19,713 nucleotides of DNA from Pseudomonadota bacterium. Lineage in GTDB: Bacteria; Pseudomonadota; Gammaproteobacteria; Xanthomonadales; Xanthomonadaceae. The stretch is taken from positions 1 to 19,713 of the forward strand of contig JAEWOJ010000205.1 in assembly GCA_023399815.1 (NCBI GenBank). Direction: 5' to 3'. The notes below the pieces were generated by a model. It worked only from the letters and a program-made list of their open reading frames with translations, was not told the DNA's origin and ran no database searches. The position numbers and the translations under genes are program-made. Below, piece after piece: positions 1 through 7,047 of the stretch (position 1 is the stretch's first letter; every line of letters starts with the position of its first letter).

Positions 1-552
1 CCGCTGGCGCCTGCGCAGGTCCGTCGCCGGTTGCGCCGGCAACGCCGTGCGCGCCTGGGCATGGTGGCCAGCTGCGTGCTCGCGCTGGGGCTGGGCGGCG
101 CGCTCGGCTGGCAGCTGCGCGAGGCGCAGCTGGCGCACGAGCGCCCGCCGATGGCCGACGCGGTGGCCGCCTACCGCCTGTTCGCCGCCGACGCGGCGCC
201 GCTGGAATTCGATGGCGGTGGCCGCGCCGCCCTGCAGGGTTGGCTGCGCACCCATTTCGGCGCGGCCGGCGAGGTGCCCGACCTGCGTTCGCAGGGCTTC
301 GACCTGCGCGGCGGGCGCCTGCTGTCCACGCCGGAAGGCGCGGCGGCGATGCTGGTCTACCAGGATGCCGAGGGCGCGCGCATCGGCCTGTACCTGCGCC
401 CGCGCAGCGCGCGCATCGGCCTGGGCGAACGCCGCGACGGGCGCCTGCTGGCGCAGTACTGGTCAGAGGGCACCGCGTCCTTCGCCCTGGTCGGCCCGGC
501 GACGCAGGCGAACATGCGCCGGCTGGCGCCGCTGCTGCGCGGAGCGGGCTGA
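1..552 (+). CDS. Anti-sigma factor-like membrane protein, 5'-truncated by window edge
   Basis: The reading frame is open from base 1 to the TGA at 550-552, giving 183 visible residues. The TTG at 31 is an internal codon rather than a convincing start, so the N-terminal part lies outside the window. Visible are an Arg-rich stretch (about residues 8-18), one transmembrane helix (about 20-37, rich in Leu, Gly and Ala), and a C-terminal domain of about 145 residues. Basic residues before the helix suggest the C-terminal domain is periplasmic. The C-terminal pattern GFDLRGGRLL, followed by an LVYQDAEGARIGLYLRP segment and a WSEGTASFALVG segment, resembles membrane anti-sigma factors that pair with ECF sigma factors. 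In that family the missing N-terminal part binds the sigma factor in the cytoplasm. A sigma factor gene just to the left is expected but cannot be seen. The family call is moderately sure; the transmembrane topology is surer. Confidence 0.62.
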   Translation, partial: PLAPAQVRRRLRRQRRARLGMVASCVLALGLGGALGWQLREAQLAHERPPMADAVAAYRLFAADAAPLEFDGGGRAALQGWLRTHFGAAGEVPDLRSQGFDLRGGRLLSTPEGAAAMLVYQDAEGARIGLYLRPRSARIGLGERRDGRLLAQYWSEGTASFALVGPATQANMRRLAPLLRGAG

Positions 553-582
553 ACGCAGGAACGAACGGATGTTCCAGGTGCC

Positions 583-624
583 GGCCCGGACCGGGCCGTC
601 CCCCCCGCGGGCAACGCAGCCCGC
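583..624 (+). other. Two short GC inverted repeats between genes
   Basis: GGCCCGG (583-589) and CCGGGCC (591-597) form a palindrome with a 1-nt centre. GCGGGC (607-612) and GCCCGC (619-624) form a hairpin with a 6-nt loop. Neither is followed by a T-run, so a classical intrinsic terminator is not supported. They may weakly separate the anti-sigma-like gene from the next gene. Confidence 0.35.
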
Positions 625-672
625 GCCGCCCTAGACTGCGGCCAACTTCCGAAACTCCCGAGGTCGCCCGCC

Positions 673-1101
673 ATGAACGCCATCGCACGCCCCGCGCTGT
701 ACTGGGCCGTCGCCGTTTTCGCCCTGCTGTGGAACCTCATCGGCCTGGCGATGTTCTGGATGCAGGTCAGGCTGACGCCGCAGGCGGTGGCGGCCTTGCC
801 GCCGGACCGGCAGCAGATCCATGCGGCGATGCCCGACTGGGTCTACGTGTTTTTCGGCATTGCCGTGGTCAGCGGCGTGCTGGGTTCGCTTGGCCTGCTG
901 TCGCGGCGGCGCTGGGCGGTGCCGTTGCTGCTGCTGTCGCTGCTGGGCGTGGCCGTGCAGATGGCATCGGCCTATGCGACCACGCCGGTGTGGGCGCTGA
1001 CCGGCGTGGCCGGCGCGCTGTTCCCGCTGCTGCTGGTCGTAGTCTGCCTGCTGCTGTGGTTGTTCGCGCGCAAGGCCGCGGCACGGGGCTGGCTGCGCTG
1101 A
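673..1101 (+). CDS. Small four-helix integral membrane protein of unknown function
   Basis: This is a 142-residue protein with four predicted transmembrane helices at about residues 10-30, 56-77, 81-101 and 110-132. It ends in a short basic tail (ARKAAARGWLR). The ATG at 673 has a GAGG ribosome-binding-like sequence about 10 nt upstream (659-662). Helix 1 contains WNLIGLAMFWMQ, and the loop after it contains LPPDRQQIHAAMPDW. Similar small proteins are often labelled 'sugar transporter-like' or hypothetical in proteobacteria, but I see no substrate-specific motif and would not assign a function. It is separated from the preceding gene by 120 bp and followed by a repeat tract, so it may be transcribed alone. 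The coding call is strong: the helices are regular and codon use matches the neighbours. Confidence 0.8.
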   Translation: MNAIARPALYWAVAVFALLWNLIGLAMFWMQVRLTPQAVAALPPDRQQIHAAMPDWVYVFFGIAVVSGVLGSLGLLSRRRWAVPLLLLSLLGVAVQMASAYATTPVWALTGVAGALFPLLLVVVCLLLWLFARKAAARGWLR

Positions 1102-1104
1102 GAT

Positions 1105-1290
1105 CCCCTCCTGGCGCGCACGGCGCGCAGGGGAGGGTTGGGGAGGGGTGCCTTTCGCCTGGTTCCGGCAACCCCCTTCCGACCTCCCCCTTCACGCTGT
1201 GCGCGAAAGGGGAGGAGACCAGCCGTCGCTTCTGCCCCCTCCCTTGCGTGCGCAGCGCGCAGGGGAGGGCTGGGGAGGGGTGCCTTTCGC
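1105..1290. repeat. Pair of GC-rich intergenic repeat units
   Basis: Two similar units of about 55 bp lie at 1105-1158 and 1236-1290. Each begins with CCCCTCC, passes through a GCGCGCAGGGGAGGG core, and ends with TGGGGAGGGGTGCCTTTCGC. The C-rich start and G-rich middle of each unit are complementary, so each can fold into a hairpin. They sit between a plus-strand gene and a minus-strand gene (convergent 3' ends), a usual place for REP-like elements. The short open frames through them on both strands look like artefacts of the repeats. Confidence 0.7.
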
Positions 1291-1337
1291 ACGATCCCGA
1301 CATGCCTCTCCCATGAAAGGAGAAGCAGCAGGCGGGG

Positions 1338-1667
1338 TTATCGCCGCGGCGCTCTTGCCGGTTTCGGCGGCGGCATCAGTTCGGCCGTGCGCAGGATCAG
1401 GGCGCGCAGGGCGTCGGCGTCGTCCAGCAGTTCGTCGGCCACCGGGTGGTCCTTCGCGACGGGATAGGGCGGCCGCTGCGGCAGCAGCGGCGCCAGTTCG
1501 GCGACCGCCGCGGACGGTTTGACGAACAGGCTGTTGTCGCAGGCGAAGGCGACCACCTTGCCGTCCACGTAGAAGGCGTATTCGCCGAACATCCTGCGAT
1601 GGGTGAGCCGCGCGCCGAGCGCGAGCTGCTCGGCGACGTATTCGACGAAATCGCGGCCGGTGGCCAT
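1338..1667 (-). CDS. TfoX N-terminal-domain family protein
   Basis: This is a 109-residue protein. Its first ~95 residues match the TfoX/Sxy N-terminal domain: an N-terminal helix (FVEYVAEQLALGARLTHRRMFGEYAFYVDGKVVAFACDNSLFVK) followed by a proline-containing segment (PQRPPYPVAKDHPVADELLDDADALRALI). The R-x-M-F-G-x-Y core (residues 24-30) is the recognisable signature. Only the N-terminal domain is present. Full-length TfoX/Sxy competence regulators also carry a C-terminal domain, so a role in natural transformation should not be assumed. It starts 6 bp after the stop of the M17 aminopeptidase gene and is probably co-transcribed as the last gene of the long minus-strand run. The basic tail (KPARAPRR) is unremarkable. 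Confidence 0.88.
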   Translation of the reverse strand: MATGRDFVEYVAEQLALGARLTHRRMFGEYAFYVDGKVVAFACDNSLFVKPSAAVAELAPLLPQRPPYPVAKDHPVADELLDDADALRALILRTAELMPPPKPARAPRR

Positions 1668-1673
1668 GCCGGC

Positions 1674-3053
1674 TCAGCCGCCGTAGCGCGCTTTCAGCAT
1701 CGCCCAGGCCGAGCGCAGCGCCAGCGCCTCGCCGCCGGCCGGGCGGCCCGGGCGGTCGCCGTCGTTCCAGGCGTAGACGTCCAGGTGCGCCCACTTCTGG
1801 CCTTCGTCGATGAAGCGTTCCAGGTACAGCGCGGCGGTGACGCTGCCGGCCATGCGCGAGCCGGCGTTGGCCATGTCGGCGATGCCGCTGTTGAGGTAGC
1901 GCAGGTAGGGACGCCACAGCGGCATGCGCCACACCGGGTCGCGGGTGCGGTCGCCGGCGTCCAGCCATTGCTGCGCCAGCGCGTCGTCGTTGGCGAACAG
2001 CGCCGGCAGGTCCGGGCCGAGCGCGACGCGCGCCGCGCCGGTGAGGGTGGCGAAATCGACGATGGTGTCGGGCCGCTGCTCGCTGGCGTAGGCCAGCGCG
2101 TCGCACAGGATCAGGCGCCCTTCGGCGTCGGTGTTGTCGATCTCCACGGTGAGGCCCTTGCGGGTGGTGATGACCTCGCCCGGGCGGAACGCCTCGGGAC
2201 CGACCGCATTCTCCACCGCCGGCACGATCAGGGTCAGCCGCACCGGCAGCTGCCGCGCCATCACCAGCCCGGCCAGCGCCAGTGCGTGCGCGGCGCCGCC
2301 CATGTCCTTCTTCATGTTGCGCATGCCGTCGGCCGGCTTCAGGTCCAGGCCGCCGGTGTCGAAGCACACGCCCTTGCCGACCAGCGCCAGGTGCGGCGCG
2401 TTCTCCTGCCCCCAGCGCAGCACGATCAGGCGCGGCGTGCGGTGCGAGGCGCGGCCGACGGCGTGGATGGTGGGGAAGTTGCGTTCCAGCAGCTCGTCGC
2501 CGGCGATCACTTCCAGCGCGCCGTCGTGGGCGTCGGCCAGTTCGCGCGCGGCGTCTTCCAGCTGCTGCGGGCCCATGTCCTCGGTCGGCGTGTTGACCCA
2601 GTCGCGCACGCGCAGGCAGGCGGTGAGCACGTCCAGCACGTCCGGCGCCGGCGTGGCGAGCAGCTGCGCCGGCAGCCGCGCCAGCTTGCGGTAGCGGGTG
2701 AAGCGGTAGCTGCCCAGGCCCCAGCCGAGCTGCAGGTTGGCGACGTCGGCCGCGTCCAGTGCGTTGGCCAGCCGCCAGGTGGTGCCGGCCGGCAGCGCGA
2801 ACGGCGCATGCGCATAGGCGTAGGCATCGGCGCGGTCGCCGACGCCCAGCACCGCGCCGGCCAGGCCGTCCTCGCCCGGCAGCAGGACGACGCTGCCCGG
2901 CGCCGCGGCGAACTGCTGGCGCTTCAGCCAGGCCTGCACGCCGGCCGGCTGCTGCGCGTTCCAGGCGGCGAAGCCGGCGTGGTCGAGCACGTGCAGCGGC
3001 AGGGCGTTGGCGGAATCGGAAGTGAAGGCGTTGGAGGGCAGTACGGCGGACAT
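1674..3053 (-). CDS. M17 leucyl aminopeptidase family protein
   Basis: This is a 459-residue cytosolic metallo-aminopeptidase of family M17, which removes N-terminal residues from peptides using two divalent metal ions. The C-terminal catalytic domain shows VGKGVCFDTGG (225-235; metal/catalytic Lys227 and Asp232), MKKDMGG (247-253; Asp250) and the family signature NTDAEGRL (307-314). The N-terminal ~150 residues are a divergent non-catalytic domain, shorter than in E. coli PepA (the whole protein is about 40 residues shorter). It therefore resembles the 'leucyl aminopeptidase family protein' group more than PepA itself. The ATG at 3053 has only a weak GGGAACGA ribosome-binding match. The TfoX-domain gene follows after 6 bp and the CSD/DUF1294 gene precedes it by 59 bp. 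The family call is very secure; substrate preference is not predictable. Confidence 0.95.
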   Translation of the reverse strand: MSAVLPSNAFTSDSANALPLHVLDHAGFAAWNAQQPAGVQAWLKRQQFAAAPGSVVLLPGEDGLAGAVLGVGDRADAYAYAHAPFALPAGTTWRLANALDAADVANLQLGWGLGSYRFTRYRKLARLPAQLLATPAPDVLDVLTACLRVRDWVNTPTEDMGPQQLEDAARELADAHDGALEVIAGDELLERNFPTIHAVGRASHRTPRLIVLRWGQENAPHLALVGKGVCFDTGGLDLKPADGMRNMKKDMGGAAHALALAGLVMARQLPVRLTLIVPAVENAVGPEAFRPGEVITTRKGLTVEIDNTDAEGRLILCDALAYASEQRPDTIVDFATLTGAARVALGPDLPALFANDDALAQQWLDAGDRTRDPVWRMPLWRPYLRYLNSGIADMANAGSRMAGSVTAALYLERFIDEGQKWAHLDVYAWNDGDRPGRPAGGEALALRSAWAMLKARYGG

Positions 3054-3112
3054 TGAGATCGTTCCCGGGAGTGGAGGGCCGGTGGGGGCTCAGGGAGCCA
3101 GGCGGCATGTTG

Positions 3113-3775
3113 TCAAAGCATGGCCCCGAAGGTACGGGCCAGCCAGAGGAAGGCAGCACAGTTCACCACCATGGTGATCCAGAACACGACCTGGAAGCTG
3201 CCTTTGCGGGTCTTGTGGCGATACACCTGCTGGGCGAGCAGGCCTCCCGGCCAGCCGCAGAACAGGTCGAGGGCATGCAGGGTGCTTTCCGGCGTGCGGC
3301 GGCGTTCGCTGCCGGCGGCGTTCTTGTCGTGGCGATAGGCGAGGAAGGCGACCAGGCTCATCGCCGCATAGGCCAGCGACACCGCCGCCGGCCAGCGTCC
3401 CAGCACGGGGCCGGCGGCAAGCGCGACCACCGCACAGGCGAGCACGGCATGGTGCAGGCGGTCGCGCAGCGCGCCGGACGCGTGGCGCTGGCGCGGAACG
3501 GCGGCCTTCGCTTCCTTCCGGCGCTGCGCCTGGGCACGCATCACCCCGGCATTGACGAAGGAGGCGTTAACCGCGTTCAGGCGGCCGCGCGCGTCGCGTT
3601 CGCCGTCGTAGCGGATGAGGTCGCCATCGGTGGGGCGGCGGCCGGCATGGGCAATCGCCTTGATGTGGACGAAGGCGCGCGCGGCATCACCATCGGCGGC
3701 CTGCGACTCGAGCGGGCGCACGAAGCCGTAGCCCTTGCCGTCGTCCCACTGCTCGATGCGGCCAAGTCGCGGCAT
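3113..3775 (-). CDS. Cold-shock domain / DUF1294 membrane fusion protein
   Basis: This is a 220-residue two-part protein. Residues 1-73 form a cold-shock (OB-fold) nucleic-acid-binding domain: GRIEQWDDGKGYGFVRP at 5-21 contains the RNP1-like KGYGFV, and FVHIKAI at 35-41 is RNP2-like. A basic linker (80-108, many Arg, Lys and Gln) leads to a membrane part with helices at about 110-128, 130-147 and 196-214. The DUF1294 signature is DLFCGWPGGLLAQQVYRHK (170-188), followed by TRKGSFQVVFW. The cold-shock domain should face the cytoplasm and could tether RNA or single-stranded DNA to the inner membrane; that is inference. This fusion is known from many proteobacterial genomes, without an assigned function. 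It starts 4 bp after the HAD gene, so the two are likely in one transcript. Confidence 0.92.
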   Translation of the reverse strand: MPRLGRIEQWDDGKGYGFVRPLESQAADGDAARAFVHIKAIAHAGRRPTDGDLIRYDGERDARGRLNAVNASFVNAGVMRAQAQRRKEAKAAVPRQRHASGALRDRLHHAVLACAVVALAAGPVLGRWPAAVSLAYAAMSLVAFLAYRHDKNAAGSERRRTPESTLHALDLFCGWPGGLLAQQVYRHKTRKGSFQVVFWITMVVNCAAFLWLARTFGAML

Positions 3776-3779
3776 GGGG

Positions 3780-4475
3780 TCAGCCCTGCGCGTCCAGCCA
3801 GTCGGCCAGCCCGGTCAGGGTGTCGAACTGCAGGTCGGGCTGCAGCCCGGCATGGGTCCAGGCATGGGATTCGCGGTTGATCCAGCAGCCGCGCAGGCCG
3901 GCGCGGATCGCGCCGGCCACGTCCATCTCGGCGTGGTCGCCCACGTGCAGCACGTGGGCGTGCTCGACGCCCAGGCGCTCGCAGGCGGCATGGAAGATGC
4001 CCGGGTCCGGCTTGGCCGCGCCGAACTCGCGCGAGCCCAGCTGGAAGGCGAACAGTTCGGCGATGCCGATGCGCGCCAGGTCGGCGTTGCCGTTGCTGAC
4101 CGCGGCTACCGGCACGCGCGCGGCGATGCGGCGCAGCGCGGCCAGCGCGTCGGGATAGAACTCCACCTGGTTGCGCGCGGCGTAGAACGCCTCGTAGGCC
4201 GGTTCCAGCAGGTCCGGGCTTGCGCCGCTCCTGTCCAGCGCCTCGGCCAGGGTGAGCCGGCGCAGCGCGCTCAGGTCGTAGTGCAGGTGCGGGTTGTCGT
4301 CGAAGGTGCGCACGCGCAGTTCGCGCATGGCTTCCACCGGGTACATCGCCGCGGTGGCGGGGCTGTGGACGCGCATCCAGTCGTGCAGCACCTGGTCGAT
4401 GCGGGCGCCGATGGGCGCGAACGGCCAGAGCGTGTCGTCCAGGTCGAGGGTGATGGCAAGGACAGGGAAGTTCAC
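3780..4475 (-). CDS. HAD-superfamily (subfamily IA) hydrolase
   Basis: This is a 231-residue cytosolic HAD hydrolase, the usual length for small-molecule phosphatases with an alpha-helical C1 cap. Motif I is DLDDT (11-15; nucleophile Asp11, acid/base Asp13). Motif II is SNGN (127-130), motif III is Lys155 in AAKPDPGIF, and motif IV is GDHAEMD (179-185). The motif IV arrangement and the cap sequence resemble the YigB/FMN-phosphatase-like branch, but the substrate cannot be read from sequence. The start is GTG at 4475. An upstream ATG at 4483 is out of frame and stops after three codons, so it is not the start. The gene lies 38 bp after the AI-2E family transporter gene and 4 bp before the CSD/DUF1294 gene. 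Confidence 0.93.
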   Translation of the reverse strand: MNFPVLAITLDLDDTLWPFAPIGARIDQVLHDWMRVHSPATAAMYPVEAMRELRVRTFDDNPHLHYDLSALRRLTLAEALDRSGASPDLLEPAYEAFYAARNQVEFYPDALAALRRIAARVPVAAVSNGNADLARIGIAELFAFQLGSREFGAAKPDPGIFHAACERLGVEHAHVLHVGDHAEMDVAGAIRAGLRGCWINRESHAWTHAGLQPDLQFDTLTGLADWLDAQG

Positions 4476-4513
4476 CGGGCCATTTTACGGCAGCGCGATG
4501 CGCGGCGGCTCGC

Positions 4514-5611
4514 CTATTCCAGCAATCGCGCCCAGCCCTGCATGCCGTCCAGCCGCACCAGCACCAGCTTGGCGCAGACCAGCAGCGGCACCGCCAGCAG
4601 CAGCCCGACGATGCCCCACAGCCAGCCGGACAGCATCAGCGCCAGCACCAGCATCAACGGCGAGATCGCCATGCGCCGGCCCAGCACGATCGGCGTGACC
4701 AGCTGCCCCTCCAGTGTGTGCAGCGCCAGGTAGGCCAGCGCCGGCAGCGCTACCGCCCACGGCTCGCGGAACTGGGTCAGGCCGACCAGCAGCATCAGCG
4801 CGATGCCGATCAGCGGACCCACGTAAGGCGCGAAGTTCAGCAGCATCGCCACCGTGCCCCACAGCAGCGCCTCGGGCAGGGCGATGCCCAGCAGCACCAG
4901 CACGCCGGCCAGCGCCAGCCCGACCAGGGCGTTGATGATGGTGATGGTCAGCACGTAGCGCGAGATCTCGCGCTCCATCGAGCGCAGGATGTCGGTGGTG
5001 AAGCGTTTCTGCTGGCGGTTGGGCAGCAGCGCGATCACGTGCCGCTGCAGGTTCTCGCCGTAGATCATGAAGAACAGCGTCAGCAGCACCACCGCCAGCG
5101 CCGAGGCGGCCAGCCGCGGCGTGCGCACCAGCACCCGGTACGGATCGTCGAGCCGGGTGCGGATCACCTGCACCTTGCGGTTGTCCTCGCCGCCGGCGGC
5201 GCGGGCGAAGCTTTCCGCGGCCTGGTTGGCCTGCTGCATCGGCCGCACCAGGTCCTGCACCTTGCGCGAGACCTGGCGCAGCTGCTGCGGCGCCTGTGCG
5301 AACCACTCGGTCGCCGGCCCGGCCAGCTGCACCGCCAGCACGCCGGCCACGGCCAGGCCCATGGCCAGCACCAGCAGCGCGGAGAGGAAGCGCGGCAGCC
5401 GCAGCTTCTGCAGCAGGCGGATGATCGGGTTGCCGACCAGGGCGAAGAACATCGCCAGCAGCACCGGCAGGATCACGTCCTGCGCGGCCCACAGCGTGTA
5501 GCCCACCGCCAGCGTGGCCAGTACCAGCAGGGCGGAGGACGCGCGCGGGCGCGGCGTCGGCGTGGCCGGTTCGGCCGTGGGCGGCGACGGATCGGACGGC
5601 AGTGCGGGCAT
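4514..5611 (-). CDS. AI-2E family (PerM-like) transporter
   Basis: This is a 365-residue inner-membrane protein of the AI-2E transporter/PerM family. A Pro-rich N-terminal tail (1-25) precedes two early helices (about 27-60, broken) and one at about 76-98. An amphipathic, charged central segment follows (about 100-165), then five or so helices from 168 to the end. Family landmarks are NFAPYVGPLIG (259-269) and EGQLVTPIVLGRRM (301-314). A GTG at 5620 is also in frame. I prefer the ATG at 5611 because GGAG lies 8 nt upstream of it, whereas the GTG overlaps that GGAG. Members have been linked to autoinducer-2 export or Na+/H+ antiport; which applies here is unknown, and no luxS is visible in the window. 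It begins 46 bp after the end of the yqjK-like gene. Confidence 0.93.
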   Translation of the reverse strand: MPALPSDPSPPTAEPATPTPRPRASSALLVLATLAVGYTLWAAQDVILPVLLAMFFALVGNPIIRLLQKLRLPRFLSALLVLAMGLAVAGVLAVQLAGPATEWFAQAPQQLRQVSRKVQDLVRPMQQANQAAESFARAAGGEDNRKVQVIRTRLDDPYRVLVRTPRLAASALAVVLLTLFFMIYGENLQRHVIALLPNRQQKRFTTDILRSMEREISRYVLTITIINALVGLALAGVLVLLGIALPEALLWGTVAMLLNFAPYVGPLIGIALMLLVGLTQFREPWAVALPALAYLALHTLEGQLVTPIVLGRRMAISPLMLVLALMLSGWLWGIVGLLLAVPLLVCAKLVLVRLDGMQGWARLLE

Positions 5612-5657
5612 CGGCGGCACTCCGGGATGGGAAGGGCGCGGCCGGCGGCCGCGCGGA

Positions 5658-6086
5658 TCAGGATTCCGACAGTTCGGTGGCGGCTTCGGCCGCCTGCGGC
5701 GGTTGCCCGGTTCCCGGCGCCGGCTCCGGCGCGGACGCAGCTGCGTCGGCTTCGGCGCGCGCGGCGGCCTCGCCCGTGGCCACGCCCGCGGCAGCGGCCA
5801 CCAGCCCGGCTTCCTGCAACGAGGCGATCGACGCCTGCGCCGAGGCCACCAGCCCCGACACCGAGCCGATCATCTGCAGCCAGCGCGCGCCGCTGAAGGC
5901 GCCACCCGGTTCCAGCTTGCCGGCGAGGAAACCGCCGGCAAGGCCGGCGATGACGATGCGGCCCGGCGTCCAGCTGCGGCGCCAGGTCGCGTCCAGCGTG
6001 TCCCAGTGCTGCGCGGTCTCGTCCATGCGCACCTGCACGACGGCTTCGGCGCGGCGCACGCGGCGCTGCAGGGCATCGAAGTTCAT
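5658..6086 (-). CDS. YqjK-position membrane-associated protein
   Basis: This is a 142-residue protein and the third gene of a yqjD-yqjE-yqjK-like trio. An N-terminal basic, helical part (MNFDALQRRVRRAEAVVQVR; coiled-coil-like to about residue 38) is followed by a hydrophobic segment (TPGRIVIAGLAGGFLAGKL, 40-58) and a second Ala/Gly-rich helix (about 75-104). The tail is rich in Ala, Pro and Glu (105-142) and probably disordered. The start ATG overlaps the stop of the upstream holin-family gene (ATGA), and GGAGG lies about 10 nt upstream, inside that gene. This points to translational coupling. Homology to E. coli YqjK is inferred from position and size, not from a motif I can prove. Confidence 0.75.
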   Translation of the reverse strand: MNFDALQRRVRRAEAVVQVRMDETAQHWDTLDATWRRSWTPGRIVIAGLAGGFLAGKLEPGGAFSGARWLQMIGSVSGLVASAQASIASLQEAGLVAAAAGVATGEAAARAEADAAASAPEPAPGTGQPPQAAEAATELSES

Positions 6087-6580
6087 GGCGCGCCCTCCTC
6101 CGGGATCTTCACGTCGGCATCGGGATCGTCCTCGGCCGGCTCGTCGAACAGGCCCAGCCGCGACAGCTGCCGCCGCGTGGCGTGCATGCCGGTGTGGTGG
6201 AAGAACCAGGTCACCCGCCAGGCCGCATAGCCGGTGACCGCCAGGCTCGCCACCGAGGTGATCAGCAGCGACACGAACCACGACAGCCCGAGGGAATGCA
6301 GGAAGGCGATCAGCGTGGCCGCCAGCAGCAGCCAGGCCGAGGCGCCGAACACGATGGCCACGCCGCTCCATGCCAGCGCGCGGCCGAAGGCGCTGCGGGC
6401 CAGGGCGAAATCGGCCGAGGCCAGCCGCCGCAGCGAGCGCAGCGTGTGCGCCGCCGAATCCAGCGTCTGCCGGCCGGCGCTGCCGACCTGGCGGATGCTT
6501 TCCTCCAGCCCGGGCGCCGCGTCGCCTTCGCCGCCGGTGCCGTTTCCGCCCGCTTCCGGCGGTGGCGTGTCTTCGCTCAC
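6083..6580 (-). CDS. Phage holin family (YqjE-like) inner-membrane protein
   Basis: This is a 165-residue protein with a Gly/Glu-rich disordered N-terminus (1-25), an amphipathic helical segment (26-66) and two transmembrane helices (about 68-93 and 100-122). It ends in a basic patch (WFFHHTGMHATRRQLSRL) and an acidic tail (DEPAEDDPDADVKIPEE). This is the layout of the Pfam 'putative actinobacterial holin-X/phage holin family 3_6' group that includes E. coli YqjE. Despite the name, these are chromosomal envelope proteins and no phage genes are nearby. The start is GTG at 6580, 7 bp after the stop of the DUF883 gene, with only a weak ribosome-binding site, consistent with coupling. The stop overlaps the next start (ATGA). 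Confidence 0.85.
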   Translation of the reverse strand: MSEDTPPPEAGGNGTGGEGDAAPGLEESIRQVGSAGRQTLDSAAHTLRSLRRLASADFALARSAFGRALAWSGVAIVFGASAWLLLAATLIAFLHSLGLSWFVSLLITSVASLAVTGYAAWRVTWFFHHTGMHATRRQLSRLGLFDEPAEDDPDADVKIPEEGAP

Positions 6581-6587
6581 GCCCGGG

Positions 6588-6947
6588 TCAGTCGTTGCTG
6601 CGGGCGAGCTTGGCGATGATCCAGCCGGCGGCGAAGGCCACGCCGAACGAAGCCAGCGGACGCTCGCGGATCAGGTCCGCGGCGCTGTCGATCAGGTCCT
6701 TGCCCTTGTCCATCAGCGCGTCCATCTGCTCCTTCGCCGCGGCGCCGGAGAGTTCGGCGGCGGCCAGACCGGACAGCGCGCTGTCGGACAGTTCCGCCTT
6801 CACGTTGGCCTTGCCCAGGCGCAGTTCGTCGCCGGCCAGGCTGGCCGCATCCTTGACCGCCGAGCCGGCGGCCTTGGCGGCCGACTTCAGGTGCGAGCCG
6901 GCGTCGCCCAGGTGGTCCTTCATGGTGTCGGTGTTGGTGGGGCTCAT
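6588..6947 (-). CDS. DUF883 (YqjD/ElaB-like) membrane-anchored protein
   Basis: This is a 119-residue protein from the ATG at 6947, chosen because AAGGAG lies about 9 nt upstream. The frame continues 18 codons further, but that extension is Pro/Arg-rich and has no ribosome site. Residues 1-90 are hydrophilic and helical (Ala, Lys and Asp rich). The C-terminal anchor carries the DUF883 signature: IRERPLASFGVAFAAGWIIA (93-112) followed by KLARS. E. coli YqjD and ElaB are known to be inner-membrane proteins that associate with ribosomes in stationary phase; a similar role here is possible but unproven. It heads the tightly spaced trio with the YqjE-like and YqjK-like genes, 100 bp downstream of the protease gene. 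Confidence 0.88.
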   Translation of the reverse strand: MSPTNTDTMKDHLGDAGSHLKSAAKAAGSAVKDAASLAGDELRLGKANVKAELSDSALSGLAAAELSGAAAKEQMDALMDKGKDLIDSAADLIRERPLASFGVAFAAGWIIAKLARSND

Positions 6948-7047
6948 CACTTCGTCTCCTTGGTTTCGGCGGGAGCGCCACGGGGGCGGCGCAGGGGGCA
7001 AGCAATACCAGCGATGGGGTGTAAGGAACGTTACGAGCGCGCGCCGA

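Noticed and set aside
1446..3056. 536-residue open frame on the plus strand opposite the M17 aminopeptidase
   Set aside because: Shadow of the real gene; composition is Arg/Gln/His-rich, with no ribosome site and no recognisable domain.
4514..5611. Quorum-sensing locus because of the AI-2E family label
   Set aside because: Family membership alone does not show AI-2 transport; no luxS or lsr-type genes are in the window.
6083..6580. Phage holin suggesting a prophage
   Set aside because: The family name is historical; the gene sits in a yqjDEK-like chromosomal cluster with no phage genes around.
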